In this document: positions 41,806 through 51,196 of the stretch, one piece after another
How the letters are laid out: each line of letters begins with the position of its first letter
Position numbering within the stretch: the first letter of the stretch is position 1
Assembly (NCBI GenBank): GCA_019695095.1
Contig: JAIBAQ010000013.1
Coordinates: 1 to 62,914, forward strand
Length of the DNA stretch: 62,914 bases
DNA from: Candidatus Hydrogenedentota bacterium
GTDB taxonomy: Bacteria > Hydrogenedentota > Hydrogenedentia > Hydrogenedentales > SLHB01
Direction of reading: 5' to 3'
Position numbers and translations under genes: made by a program
Notes under the pieces: model-generated
Seen by the model: the letters and a program-made list of their open reading frames with translations, nothing else
What the model was told of the DNA's origin: nothing
Database searches by the model: none

Positions 41806-42878
41806 GCCCGCACCACGATGCCGCGTCGATCCAATGCGACTGCGACGTAGGAGACAAATGCAATGGGAAGGATACCGGCCAACACCAGGGATAGGAAGGG
41901 AGACTGGAGCAGCAGTGTTTTGGGGACCATTGCGAAGTAGATCTGGATTGTGAGGCCGCCTGCGGCGAATATCAGCAACAGGTTCTTACCCAGGCTACTC
42001 AGGAGCGAAAACCGGAAGCCCACTTGGCTGAAGGCGTAGAAAGCCATCAGCATGAAACCGCACACGTACAAAGCTTGCAACTGCATGGCCGCATTCACGT
42101 CATGGTGTTGGGCCGGCTGCATCCAGTCCAACGAATAAGCGGCGATGAAAGCAAATGTCGAAATCGGGACGATGCGTTTCTTGAAGCCCACGGAAGGATT
42201 TTCGGGGTCCATTCGGAACCATTGTCCGAAGCAGCTGCCCGTAATGGCCAGAGCGGTCATGCCTAACAAGGCAAACGGGAATGTGGGCAAGTTCAGCGCA
42301 TTGTCGAAGGGGGTACGGCGATCAAAGATAGGAAAGGCATACAACATCAAATGGATGAGGACCAATACGATGGGTATCAGGATTCTCTTGTCGGCATTGG
42401 GCACCAACACGGCCGATAGGAAGGACGTCATCGAACCAAAGGCCAGAACGGTGAACGCGCCCATGTAGAGGAAGTGCCCCCATTCGATGTGCCCCTTAAA
42501 GAAGTACGGGAGCAGGATGTGCGCAATGGCGGAGAGGAAGTAGAGGACCGCCACGCGCCGGAAGCCGTACCAGAACGCAACGCTTCCGCCCTTCTTTTTG
42601 AGACGGCTTGTGAATGCCAGATAGCCGACGAATCCCAGGATGATCATGAACAGAGCGTGTCCGCTGTCGATGAAGGTCATGGCGGCGGGAAATCCGTCGA
42701 AGTAGGCGTAGCCGTGGTTCATGAGCGTAGGCCCGAGCGGCGGATCGCCGAGGACGACGTCGCCCCGGTATTTGTCAGTCGCCATCGAAACGACGAGCAG
42801 CAATACGACAAGTCCGCGCGCCTGGTCTAGCCAGTCATAGCGCTCGTGCAGTGGACCGGGAGCTAGTGAATCGTTCAT
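41802..42878 (-). CDS. Polytopic membrane protein, distant HGSNAT/DUF5009 relative
   Basis: This 358-residue protein has about ten hydrophobic helices. Its opening, YDWLDQARGLVVLLLVVSMATD, keeps the D-x-x-R-G pattern of the acyltransferase-3/DUF5009 superfamily. A helix pair with TFIDSGHALFMIILGFVGYLAF matches the second conserved region. It differs enough from the 39972 gene that it may not be a recent duplicate. A GGAG site precedes the ATG. It is transcribed first in a two-gene unit with the pseudopilin-like gene. A role in acetylating or moving a surface glycan is an inference. Confidence 0.7.
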   Translation of the reverse strand: MNDSLAPGPLHERYDWLDQARGLVVLLLVVSMATDKYRGDVVLGDPPLGPTLMNHGYAYFDGFPAAMTFIDSGHALFMIILGFVGYLAFTSRLKKKGGSVAFWYGFRRVAVLYFLSAIAHILLPYFFKGHIEWGHFLYMGAFTVLAFGSMTSFLSAVLVPNADKRILIPIVLVLIHLMLYAFPIFDRRTPFDNALNLPTFPFALLGMTALAITGSCFGQWFRMDPENPSVGFKKRIVPISTFAFIAAYSLDWMQPAQHHDVNAAMQLQALYVCGFMLMAFYAFSQVGFRFSLLSSLGKNLLLIFAAGGLTIQIYFAMVPKTLLLQSPFLSLVLAGILPIAFVSYVAVALDRRGIVVRA

Positions 42879-43015
42879 AGCGGAGGTCTCCCCAAACGCC
42901 CCAGAATTTGCGAGAGTGTAGCATATCCGCGTGCTGGGCGGGAGTGTGTGCCGAGATTGCCGTGCGCTTTCAGCGCGAGCTCAACCTGGGGCTTGTTACC
43001 TAGGGCGGCTTTGGC

Positions 43016-43075
43016 GAGGTGGACGCGGTGGACGAGGTGGACACGGCAGCGTATCGCGGTAGAATATCGCGGTAG
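43016..43075 (+). repeat. Period-9 GGTGGAC array and 13-bp tandem repeat
   Basis: GAGGTGGAC GCGGTGGAC GAGGTGGAC runs from 43016 to 43042. It is followed by two TATCGCGGTAG copies at 43052-43062 and 43065-43075. Both lie in the 297-bp gap before the PspC gene; I see no gene in that gap. Confidence 0.6.
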
Positions 43076-43109
43076 CGTAGCGCTCTACCCATAGGCACCG
43101 GGACTGGGG

Positions 43110-43115
43110 TATACT
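43110..43115 (+). promoter_or_regulatory. Possible -10 element for the PspC gene
   Basis: TATACT lies 60 nt before the ATG. No good -35 is present at the expected distance. Confidence 0.25.
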
Positions 43116-43175
43116 CGCGCATGGTCTGGGGTTTGTGCTGGCGGGGCTTCCTCGCCACAATCCGATGGGATACTG

Positions 43176-43805
43176 ATGAGTCGTAACGACAATACCGCGC
43201 TTCTCAACTGGGATAACCGCATTTGGCTAGGCGTTTGCGCAGGTTTGGCGCACCGGTTCGGCGTTGAGCCCGTGCTGGTTCGTTTTGCCGCCGTGATGTT
43301 GGGAATTGTGCCGTTCTTATTGCCATTCCTGCTGGTCGGGTATCTGGCCGTGTATTTCTATGTCTACTTCACCGCGGAAGGGAATCGGTCGCTGGACGAA
43401 ATCAATTGGATTTCGGTAGCGAAGTCTGCCGCCGTGGTTTTTGCGATTGCTCTTCTGTTGCATGTGGTTTCGGGGCTGCTCGCGACGCTCCTCGCGCACG
43501 GCGTGATGCTCCTCACACAAGGGCCGCCGACCATCGCACCGAAGTGGGGTTGGCTGGTCACGTCAGGCGGATCGCTGTTTCGTTGGACTTTGTTTATTGC
43601 CATACCGTTGGCCATGCTGGCGGGGTTGCCGCTGGCATCGGGCTGGCAGGGCACCATGAAGAAGGTGGTCCATGCGGGTTTGGCTGTCTACGGCGTCATA
43701 TTGTGTTTTGGCTTGGCCTCACTGATTGTGGGCACGCTGCTCGGCTTTATCGATGACACAAGCGGAAAGCCCGGCACGGACGCATTGCTTTCGTTGATGC
43801 GTTAA
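43176..43805 (+). CDS. PspC-domain membrane protein
   Basis: This 209-residue protein has an N-terminal PspC domain (about 10-65: WDNRIWLGVCAGLAHRFGVEPVLVRFAAVML, then a transmembrane helix and YLAVYFYVYF). Three or four further hydrophobic helices follow. PspC proteins take part in membrane-stress sensing. No PspA or PspB neighbour is present, so this may be one of the many stand-alone PspC proteins. It converges on glgX with an 18-bp gap. Confidence 0.85.
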   Translation: MSRNDNTALLNWDNRIWLGVCAGLAHRFGVEPVLVRFAAVMLGIVPFLLPFLLVGYLAVYFYVYFTAEGNRSLDEINWISVAKSAAVVFAIALLLHVVSGLLATLLAHGVMLLTQGPPTIAPKWGWLVTSGGSLFRWTLFIAIPLAMLAGLPLASGWQGTMKKVVHAGLAVYGVILCFGLASLIVGTLLGFIDDTSGKPGTDALLSLMR

Positions 43806-43823
43806 CGCAGTCCGGCGTTTGTC

Positions 43824-45899
43824 TTACGACGAAGTCGAGTGCTCGGACAAGAGCGTCATGGAGTGCGCGGAGCAAACGACGTGCCGCCCCGCTTGAATGC
43901 GTAGAGCAGAATCGACGTCTAGGATGTCCTGCGGCGAGTTGAGCGCAGTATTTATGCGAACACGCCATTGCCCTTCCGGCACGATGAAGGGCACCACCTC
44001 CGGTGTCGGGTTGAACATGAGATAAAGCGCCACACCGCCGTTCTCGGTACCGTTTATCCAGCAGGCCAGCGATGAATCTTCGGGTGACCAATTCTGGGGC
44101 ATGCCCTTGGCGCTGAACCATAGAACATCGGGCGTTGCCCCCGGCTTGCGCGGCGTGCCGGTGAAATACCTGCGCCGGGTGAAGGCGGGGTTGTCTTTTC
44201 GGAACCGGATAAGTTCACGGCAGAAGCGCAGCAAGTCCGCATTCTTTTCGACCAGGCTCCAGTCGAACCACGAGATGTCGTTGTCTTGACAGTACGCGTT
44301 GTTGTTTCCGAGTTGCGTCCGGCCGAACTCATCGCCTCCCAGCATCATGGGGACGCCCAATGAAAGGAACAGCGACGCGAGCATGTTCTTCTGCATTTGC
44401 AGGCGCAAGGCGAGGACCATGGGGTCGTCGCTTTCGCCTTCTTCACCGCAGCTAAACGAGTAGTTCTCGGACGAGCCATCGCGGTTTTCTTCGCCGTTTA
44501 GATAGTTCTGCTTGGATGAATACGAGAACAGGTCGCGCAGGGTGAATCCGTCATGCGCGGTGATGAAATTGATGCTGTGCAGCGGCGTGCGGCCGTCGTC
44601 TTCGTACAGATCGGAACTGCCGGTGAGCCTCAGGGCGAAGTGGCCCTTCATACCCATGTCTCCTCGCCAGAACCGCCGGACATCGTCTCGGTATTGGCCG
44701 TTCCATTCGGCCCATTCCTCGCCGCCAAACGATCCGACGAGGTAGCCCCCTGCCACGTCCCAGGGTTCGGCGATGAGCTTCACTTCGCGAAGGATGGGGT
44801 CTTCGGAAAGGTGCTCAATCAGGGGTCCGAAGTACATCAGATGGCCGGCCCGATCGCGGCGGAGTATTGAAGCGAGATCGAATCGGAACCCATCGACTTG
44901 CATGGTTGTTACCCAGTAGCGCAGTGAATCGAGAATCAGGTCACGTACGACGGGGTGATTGCAGTTGATGGTGTTGCCGCAACCGGTAAGGTCTTTGTAG
45001 CCTCCCTTGTCGTCGATCATGTAGTAGATGCTGTTGTCGATGCCCTGAAAACACAGAGGAGGCTCTGACCCGCTTTGCTCGCTGGTATGGTTGTAGACCA
45101 CATCAAGAATGACTTCGAGTCCCGCTTCATGGAGGGCATCGACCATTGCGCGGAACTCGCGGACCTGTCCGCCGAGCGTCACGTCGCATGCATAGCGCCG
45201 GTTAGGGGCGAAAAATCCGATGGGGCTGTAGGCCCAGTAATTGATGAGCGGCTCGCCCGTCAACGGGTTGATGCGGGGCAAATAGTATTCGCCCGTCTCG
45301 TGAACCGGCAACAGTTCAACCGTGGTGATGCCAAGTTCTTTGAAGTATGGGATCTTTTCGACGATGCCGCTGTAACTTCCGGGGTGATTAACGCCCGATG
45401 ACGGATGTTGCGTAAATCCGCGGACGTGCATCTCGTAGATAATAGTCTGACTCATGGGTACGCGGGGCCGCTTGTCGGCAAGGGCAGGCGGCACATCGGA
45501 TACAACGACGCACTTCGCGAGCGGCTGCTTGAAATCGCCGGCGAACGCGCGAGCGTAGGGATCCATCACATAGGCATTCGGATCGAAGCGATGGCCTTTG
45601 AGGCGTGTGGCCGGTCCGGCAACGCGGTAGAGGTAGAGTGCTCCTTCCGCCAGGCCCTCGATCTGCATGGTCCACACGTTTCCGATCTTGTTCTTGTAGG
45701 GGTCGAATCGGAATTCCGCGTACGGTTCTTGTGCGTCGGGGGTCTCAAACAGGCCCAGCCAAACTTGTGTTGCGTTCCGGCTGAACAGGGAGAACTGCAC
45801 GCCGCCATCGCGAATGACTGCTCCAAAGGGCTGCCCGTATCCGGGCAGGCACCTTAGTTTCGTTCTGCCGAGTCCGTCGTTCATCATGCTATCGAACAC
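43824..45899 (-). CDS. glgX: Glycogen debranching enzyme GlgX (GH13_11)
   Basis: This 691-residue enzyme hydrolyses alpha-1,6 branches of glycogen. An N-terminal CBM48-like domain (PGYGQPFGAVIRDGGVQFSLFSRNA) leads to the barrel: YEMHVRGFT, EVILDVVYNHT, GFRFDLASIL with the nucleophile Asp, KLIAEPWDV with the acid/base Glu, and FITAHDGFTLRDL. SYSSKQNYLNGEENRDG is typical of GlgX/isoamylase proteins. The GTG at 45899 starts 4 nt after the oxidoreductase stop; ATGs at 45887 and 45884 are alternatives. It ends the addB-addA-peptidase-oxidoreductase-glgX run. The distant GH13 protein at 35344 may act on the same glucan. Confidence 0.94.
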   Translation of the reverse strand: MFDSMMNDGLGRTKLRCLPGYGQPFGAVIRDGGVQFSLFSRNATQVWLGLFETPDAQEPYAEFRFDPYKNKIGNVWTMQIEGLAEGALYLYRVAGPATRLKGHRFDPNAYVMDPYARAFAGDFKQPLAKCVVVSDVPPALADKRPRVPMSQTIIYEMHVRGFTQHPSSGVNHPGSYSGIVEKIPYFKELGITTVELLPVHETGEYYLPRINPLTGEPLINYWAYSPIGFFAPNRRYACDVTLGGQVREFRAMVDALHEAGLEVILDVVYNHTSEQSGSEPPLCFQGIDNSIYYMIDDKGGYKDLTGCGNTINCNHPVVRDLILDSLRYWVTTMQVDGFRFDLASILRRDRAGHLMYFGPLIEHLSEDPILREVKLIAEPWDVAGGYLVGSFGGEEWAEWNGQYRDDVRRFWRGDMGMKGHFALRLTGSSDLYEDDGRTPLHSINFITAHDGFTLRDLFSYSSKQNYLNGEENRDGSSENYSFSCGEEGESDDPMVLALRLQMQKNMLASLFLSLGVPMMLGGDEFGRTQLGNNNAYCQDNDISWFDWSLVEKNADLLRFCRELIRFRKDNPAFTRRRYFTGTPRKPGATPDVLWFSAKGMPQNWSPEDSSLACWINGTENGGVALYLMFNPTPEVVPFIVPEGQWRVRINTALNSPQDILDVDSALRIQAGRHVVCSAHSMTLLSEHSTSS

Positions 45900-45903
45900 G
45901 ACT

Positions 45904-46857
45904 TCATGTGGAAACTTCCAGAATACGGAGCATTATGGCGAGATTAGCAAGCATAGCACGGGAGTCTACCACCGGCTTGCTGTGAAGAAAATCACAAATC
46001 AGGGCGTGCATCATGTCCATTTCGACGATGTGCCCGTTGGGGGTTGCGATTCGAGTGCGGTAGATGCCCGAAGCATCCGTGACTCCGTCTATATCGAACG
46101 TGAAGTCGTTCAGCGCAAAATGGCGCACGTGCTTCGGCGGTTTTGTCGTGTTGCGGACAGTCAATTCGCACGTGATGGGGACTGCCCCCTGAATTGGGTA
46201 CTGGAATTGGGCAGTAGCCTCGTTTCGATCGAATCTCGCGCTCACGGTCGTCCAATCCACGTGCCCGGAGGGTGCCAGGGCCAGAAGCGCGCTGATTGGG
46301 TGCGGCGCCAGATCGACCCAAATGCGGCGAGGGTCGAGCGTGCGGTCGCGGGCAGGCGTTTCAAGGCGCGCGCGAAAGTGCTCCAGTTGCTGTCGATTTC
46401 GCAACCAGAGTTGACGGAAGATCTTTGCGCCTTGGGCGTATTGACAGCAAACGCTCAGGCGTCTGCCTTTCCTGCGCGCGTGGTCAACGAGACTCTGGGC
46501 TTGCCCCATAAGAGTGTCGGCGGACAAGCTTGGGTCGAATACGAAGGGCTTCTCGCAGAGTACATCGCACCCGGCATTGAGCGCGGCGTCCACGTGGGCG
46601 TAGTGCAGGGATGGCGGCGAGCAGACGTCGACAATGTCAGGCGTTTCGTGCCGCAATAAGGTATCGACGCCTGCGTAGGTACGTCCCTGAAAATCGAAGA
46701 GCGCCTGGAGTCCGGTCTTTGCGCGCGCGACAGACGCGCGGGTAGACCCCGCAATAGCGCAGACTTCCGCGCCGCACAGAGACCACCATTTTGCGTGGTG
46801 CTTGCCAATCCCGCCTGCGCCAATTACAGCGACGCGCGGGACAGGATTTCCGCTCAC
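45904..46857 (-). CDS. Gfo/Idh/MocA-family oxidoreductase
   Basis: The open frame reaches far upstream, but the GTG at 46857 is preferred. It overlaps the peptidase stop by 4 nt (GTGA) and opens directly into VPRVAVIGAGGIGKHHAKWW, the Rossmann turn. The 317-residue protein has DIVDVCSPPSLHYAHVDAALNAGCDVLCEKPFV, which contains the family Glu-Lys-Pro signature. The C-terminal domain is shorter and less typical (DLAPHPISALLALA). Members oxidise or isomerise sugar derivatives with NAD(P). The substrate is unknown; its place before glgX suggests sugar metabolism. Confidence 0.87.
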   Translation of the reverse strand: MSGNPVPRVAVIGAGGIGKHHAKWWSLCGAEVCAIAGSTRASVARAKTGLQALFDFQGRTYAGVDTLLRHETPDIVDVCSPPSLHYAHVDAALNAGCDVLCEKPFVFDPSLSADTLMGQAQSLVDHARRKGRRLSVCCQYAQGAKIFRQLWLRNRQQLEHFRARLETPARDRTLDPRRIWVDLAPHPISALLALAPSGHVDWTTVSARFDRNEATAQFQYPIQGAVPITCELTVRNTTKPPKHVRHFALNDFTFDIDGVTDASGIYRTRIATPNGHIVEMDMMHALICDFLHSKPVVDSRAMLANLAIMLRILEVST

Positions 46858-47840
46858 CGGAGTCTGGGGTCGTCGTAATCTGGGCAAGACGGGTCGTCCT
46901 CGTCCATCCATTCGGATTCGTCCGGCGCGTCGTCCGAAGTCACATCGCCGTACATCTCCGCCTCTTCGGTTTCCCACTCCCGCAAAAGGCGCTGCCCCCT
47001 CCTTCGTTTGCGGATATATGCCGCGAACGTCAGCAGCGCCATTAGCTGAAACACGGAGAATCCTGACACAAGGGAAAATACAAGGGCAAACTTCCACAGA
47101 GAACGCACCCACGCGTCATAGAACTCGATTTCATTCATATTGAGGCGCGTTCTGAGCGCAGTAGACAAGGGCTCGGTCTTCAAGGAATGGACCATGCGCC
47201 AGAATTCTTCCTCTCCCAGCTTGCGCAGGAGGAATCGCGTCATGGAGAGCGACTGGGCATAGGCATCGCCGAATTCCAGTTCCCGGCCGGGGGCGAGGAA
47301 GACGTATTCCAGGTTGCGGTAGTCGATGGTCTTCCCGGATAGGTACATTTGGGCGACGCGCGCGGTGCTTTCATATCGAAACTCGCCCGACAACACCATC
47401 GCGATGCCTTCGTTGAGCCAGCGCGGCACGTTGTCCATATTGACGTTTCGAGCGAGCAGCACGTGGACCAGTTCGTGGCGCACCGTTCCCCGGTAGTCTG
47501 CGGGCTCACGGACCAATTCGGGAGATTTGAGCAGAATAAGACCACGCTCGGGGAATGCGAGACCCAGAACATTGGGCATCGTGTAACCTCTTGCGAGCTG
47601 GGCAAATTCTTGAATGGTGCCGCAGACGACTACCGTTATGGGTTCGGGACCAGCGGGCAGGCTCGACTCGAACTCTTTGGATGCAGTAACGAGGACATCG
47701 AGCGTCCGCTTGGCGAGCGCCTCTTCCGGTTCATTGTAGTGCACAACGAAGTTTTGATCCGTCAAGGTAAGCGCGTGGGCCGCAAGGAAACAAGGCGAGA
47801 GCAGCAGCGCGCACAGGAGAATGGCAAGACGCCGAATCAT
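46854..47840 (-). CDS. Membrane-attached gluzincin metallopeptidase (MA clan)
   Basis: This 328-residue protein has a signal peptide (AILLCALLLSPCFLAAHA), a zinc peptidase domain and a C-terminal transmembrane helix (about 275-295) before an acidic tail (DDAPDESEWMDEDDPSCPDYDD). The zinc site is H122-E123-L-V-H126 with E144 in WLNEGIA as third ligand. The layout is that of small peptidase MA-like proteins with FxxxHELxH. It overlaps addA (ATGA) and the oxidoreductase (GTGA) by 4 nt each. The active domain should lie outside the cytoplasm, so physical partnership with AddAB is unlikely. Confidence 0.82.
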   Translation of the reverse strand: MIRRLAILLCALLLSPCFLAAHALTLTDQNFVVHYNEPEEALAKRTLDVLVTASKEFESSLPAGPEPITVVVCGTIQEFAQLARGYTMPNVLGLAFPERGLILLKSPELVREPADYRGTVRHELVHVLLARNVNMDNVPRWLNEGIAMVLSGEFRYESTARVAQMYLSGKTIDYRNLEYVFLAPGRELEFGDAYAQSLSMTRFLLRKLGEEEFWRMVHSLKTEPLSTALRTRLNMNEIEFYDAWVRSLWKFALVFSLVSGFSVFQLMALLTFAAYIRKRRRGQRLLREWETEEAEMYGDVTSDDAPDESEWMDEDDPSCPDYDDPRLR

Positions 47841-50800
47841 CCGGGCGAACCACCGTTTCGTGCATCAAGCGCGCGCTCCACTTGGGCAAGTGTCTCATCA
47901 ACTCGTGGAGGCGACACATCGACGGGGACGATCCAGTTTTCGTCGCGGCTGTCAATGTAGCAGAGGAAGGCCGCGGGCGGCTGCTGATTGCGAAGCGCAC
48001 GGAGAGCGGCCGCATAGAGCCGGACTTGATTCTCGTAGTGCGCGAGAGAGACCGGGTGCGGCTGGCCGGTCTTGTAATCGACAATCGTGCCGTCTGCAAG
48101 CAAGACGTCGATTACTCCATGGACGATGTACGCGCCGAGGCGCAGGGCGAATGATACCTCACGGCCGACTGTATCTGCCGCGAGCCGACTGGCAATCGGG
48201 GATTCGCCGAATCGTTTCAGGAGAAACGCAAGGTCTTCGCGAAGCCATTGGCGATGCACACGCTCTACGGGCGCGGAGTCTACGAGTTGAGGGATAAGCG
48301 ACTCGCAATCGGATTGGACATTCCACAGTTCGAGCAGTTTGTGCGCCAGGGTGCCGCGCACCATGGCATAGTCGCGATCGGCGCCGGAAGACCGCGTCTC
48401 TTCCACCGTGTCCGTTTGGGTGGCGATGAGATACGAGGCTTGCGTCACGCTGATGCTGTTTGATAGGAGCAGAGGATTGTCAACGGGCGCGACACGACGC
48501 AGACAATATTCACGATCAAGCTCGCGAGGGGCCGTGCGAATCTCGGGGATCCGGATACCTGATGGTCGGCGCCGTATGACGGCCTTCCATGCTTTCCCCG
48601 TTATGGTTTCGCCGTCTGAGCGACCCGACAACGCGTACTGTTCGCGAAACGCGGCAAACCAACTGTTGTTCCGGTCATGCCCCTGCTCAGGCGCGCCGCA
48701 CAATAGCAAATGGTCGCGGGCTCGTGTCATGGCCACGTACAGGATGCGCGAACGTTCGGCGCGTTCTTCGCGTTCGCGGACGCCCTGCGCGATGCGGTAT
48801 ATCGGGCATTCCTGGTATTCGCCGTCGTCGCCCATTGTCTTTGCGGAGATGCCATGATGCCGATGCCAGGTCACGGGCAACGATTGGCGGATATTGGGAC
48901 CGCGCGCCATGTCTGCAATGGCCACAATCGGGAACTCGAGTCCCTTGGACTTGTGAATGGTCATCACGGTTACCACGTTTGCATCTTCGTTCTGGACGGC
49001 AGCCTCGCCTTCTCGTATCTCAGCGGCAGCAACTTCGTCCAAATAGCGCACAAACGCGCTCAGGCTCGGCGCGGAGGTACGGGAGTAGGATGTGGCCAGT
49101 TCCAGAATCTTGCGTACGTTGGACGCGCGCTGTACGCCCAAGAACTGGGCCAGGTAGATGGCTTCCAACCCGGTGCGATCAAGCGCGTACCGCAACAATT
49201 CAAGCAAGGGTTCGTGTCGGCGGCTGTTGAGGTCGGAGAGCAGTATACGGGCATTCATCAAACGCCCGTTCTGCTCTGTGTCAGAGAGAGACAAACTACG
49301 ATGAAATGCCGAAGCGAGACCCGAATCGCGCGTAAGCTCAAGTAGCGAATCATCGCTGAGACCCACCATGGGACCGCGCAAAAAGCCGAGCAAGGCTAAC
49401 TCGTTCCAGGGATTATCCAGCACAGTGAGGAGATTCCGGAAATCAGCGACCTCTTGCCGTTCGTAGAACCCGGCGCCCGCAACGACCGCGTAGGGTACGC
49501 CTGCCAAACGAAAAGCCCGCTCAAACTGATAGACGTCGCTGAAGGAACGCAGAAGTACGACGACATCGCCGAACCGCGCGGGCCTCAGATTCCCGCTATG
49601 CGGGTCGCTAACGGAGATGGCGTGCGGACCGTGGCACATTTCCGCGATACGTCCCGCAAGGAGTTGCGCTTCGGCGTCGCGATAGTCGGCGGCCTTGGCC
49701 TCGTCCATCGATTCCGGCATCAGTATTTCGATTCGCGTGCCGCCGTCGGAGGCCCTGGAGGTTTTCATGGGTACATAGGGATTCTCGACGTCCGCCAACA
49801 GGTCGGATTTGGTGAAGAAGTCATTCACGAACTCGAGGACATCGGGCAAGGATCGAAAATTGACCGAGAGTGAAATGGTCTCGTCGGCCTCGTTGCGCGC
49901 TTCGCGAAACACGTCCACTTCCGCGCCCCGGAACTGATAGATGGACTGTTTCGCATCGCCCACGACAAAAAGCTCCGGCCCTCCAGGCGATTGCGCGAGA
50001 AGACGCGCAATCTCCAATTGCGCGCCGTCGGTATCCTGAAACTCGTCAATCAGCAAATGGCGAATGGTGCGGGCCGTACGCGCGCGGACCGAGTCTTCGC
50101 CGCGCGACACGTCCTGCAACACCTTCAGCGTTTCCATGATGAGGTCGTCGAAATCGAACGCTGTCCGCAGGCGCTTTGCGCTGCGCAACCCCTCCAAGAC
50201 GCGGCCAAAGACACCAATCAGATCGAAGGTGATCTGTGCGGACTCGCTTTCAATTTCGGCCTCACACGACGGTATCCGGTGTTTGTCCACGAGGGATTTT
50301 AACGCGTCGCGCGCTTCTTTGACGCCTTCGTAGGCGTCTTCAGAACTCCAGTTCTTCTTGCTGCCGCGCCGCGCATCGCACGCGGCCAATTCGGAGGCCG
50401 CATCGCACAACACACCGCAATCGGTGCGGTCGCGAATCGTGGACACGATTTCCAGCAGCTTCACTCTCATCTGCTCGCGCCCGTCTTCGGGCTTGGCACA
50501 AGCGCCCGCGTACGATTCCAGTTGCAGGCGCAACCCGGCGAGATCGCGCGACTCCTGCAGATCGCGAAGCAGACGCAGCCGCTCCGCTCGCACGCGTTCG
50601 CGCCAACGTGCCAACATTTCCTCCGCGGAGCGGATATTCTCCAATGCCAGAAGCCGCTCCAGCGCAGAGCGGTCCTTCAGCATCGATTCCAGAACGGTCT
50701 TGAGCAGCGGAATTCCGTACACCGTGGCCAAACGCATCGCAGCTTCATCGTCAGCCTGCAACATTTCGCGCAGCACTTCGTTCACGGTGTCCGTCCGGAT

Positions 50801-51196
50801 CAGGTGCGATTCGGCATCGGAAAGCATGGCGAAATCGGGATCCATGCCGAGACTGAGCGCGTTCTCTTTCAGCAGGCCCATGCAAAACGCATGAATGGTG
50901 GAAATACGCGCCGAATCGGTCCTGCGTTCGAGCGTGCGCCAGAACGTCATCTTAGCGGGATCGTCGGCGGGCGCGCGGCGGTGGCATTCGCGCCGCAATC
51001 TTTCTTTCATTTCCGCAGCGGCTTTGTCGGTGAATGTAATGGCTACGATGGCATCAAGAGGAACGTTGTCGTGCTCAATCAGGTGAATGATCCGGTCAAC
51101 GAGCACGCTCGTCTTGCCCGACCCCGCTCCGGCATCCACGCACAAATTGAGTCCCGTGGTTTCAATGGCGCGCCGCTGTGACGGTGTCCTGCTCAC
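47837..51196 (-). CDS. addA: AddA-type helicase-nuclease
   Basis: This 1119-residue protein is the UvrD-like helicase and nuclease subunit of AddAB, which processes double-strand breaks for RecA. Motifs are the Walker A VDAGAGSGKT, ITFTDKAAAEM, LLIDEFQDTD, VGDAKQSIYQFRGAEVDVF, VMTIHKSKGLEFPIV and YVAMTRARDHLLLCG. The C-terminal RecB-type nuclease has GTLAHKLLELWN and HGVIDVLLADGTIVDYKTGQ with the Asp-Lys pair. The start is GTG, overlapping the addB stop by 4 nt (GTGA). The stop overlaps the peptidase start by 4 nt. Confidence 0.93.
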   Translation of the reverse strand: MSRTPSQRRAIETTGLNLCVDAGAGSGKTSVLVDRIIHLIEHDNVPLDAIVAITFTDKAAAEMKERLRRECHRRAPADDPAKMTFWRTLERRTDSARISTIHAFCMGLLKENALSLGMDPDFAMLSDAESHLIRTDTVNEVLREMLQADDEAAMRLATVYGIPLLKTVLESMLKDRSALERLLALENIRSAEEMLARWRERVRAERLRLLRDLQESRDLAGLRLQLESYAGACAKPEDGREQMRVKLLEIVSTIRDRTDCGVLCDAASELAACDARRGSKKNWSSEDAYEGVKEARDALKSLVDKHRIPSCEAEIESESAQITFDLIGVFGRVLEGLRSAKRLRTAFDFDDLIMETLKVLQDVSRGEDSVRARTARTIRHLLIDEFQDTDGAQLEIARLLAQSPGGPELFVVGDAKQSIYQFRGAEVDVFREARNEADETISLSVNFRSLPDVLEFVNDFFTKSDLLADVENPYVPMKTSRASDGGTRIEILMPESMDEAKAADYRDAEAQLLAGRIAEMCHGPHAISVSDPHSGNLRPARFGDVVVLLRSFSDVYQFERAFRLAGVPYAVVAGAGFYERQEVADFRNLLTVLDNPWNELALLGFLRGPMVGLSDDSLLELTRDSGLASAFHRSLSLSDTEQNGRLMNARILLSDLNSRRHEPLLELLRYALDRTGLEAIYLAQFLGVQRASNVRKILELATSYSRTSAPSLSAFVRYLDEVAAAEIREGEAAVQNEDANVVTVMTIHKSKGLEFPIVAIADMARGPNIRQSLPVTWHRHHGISAKTMGDDGEYQECPIYRIAQGVREREERAERSRILYVAMTRARDHLLLCGAPEQGHDRNNSWFAAFREQYALSGRSDGETITGKAWKAVIRRRPSGIRIPEIRTAPRELDREYCLRRVAPVDNPLLLSNSISVTQASYLIATQTDTVEETRSSGADRDYAMVRGTLAHKLLELWNVQSDCESLIPQLVDSAPVERVHRQWLREDLAFLLKRFGESPIASRLAADTVGREVSFALRLGAYIVHGVIDVLLADGTIVDYKTGQPHPVSLAHYENQVRLYAAALRALRNQQPPAAFLCYIDSRDENWIVPVDVSPPRVDETLAQVERALDARNGGSPG

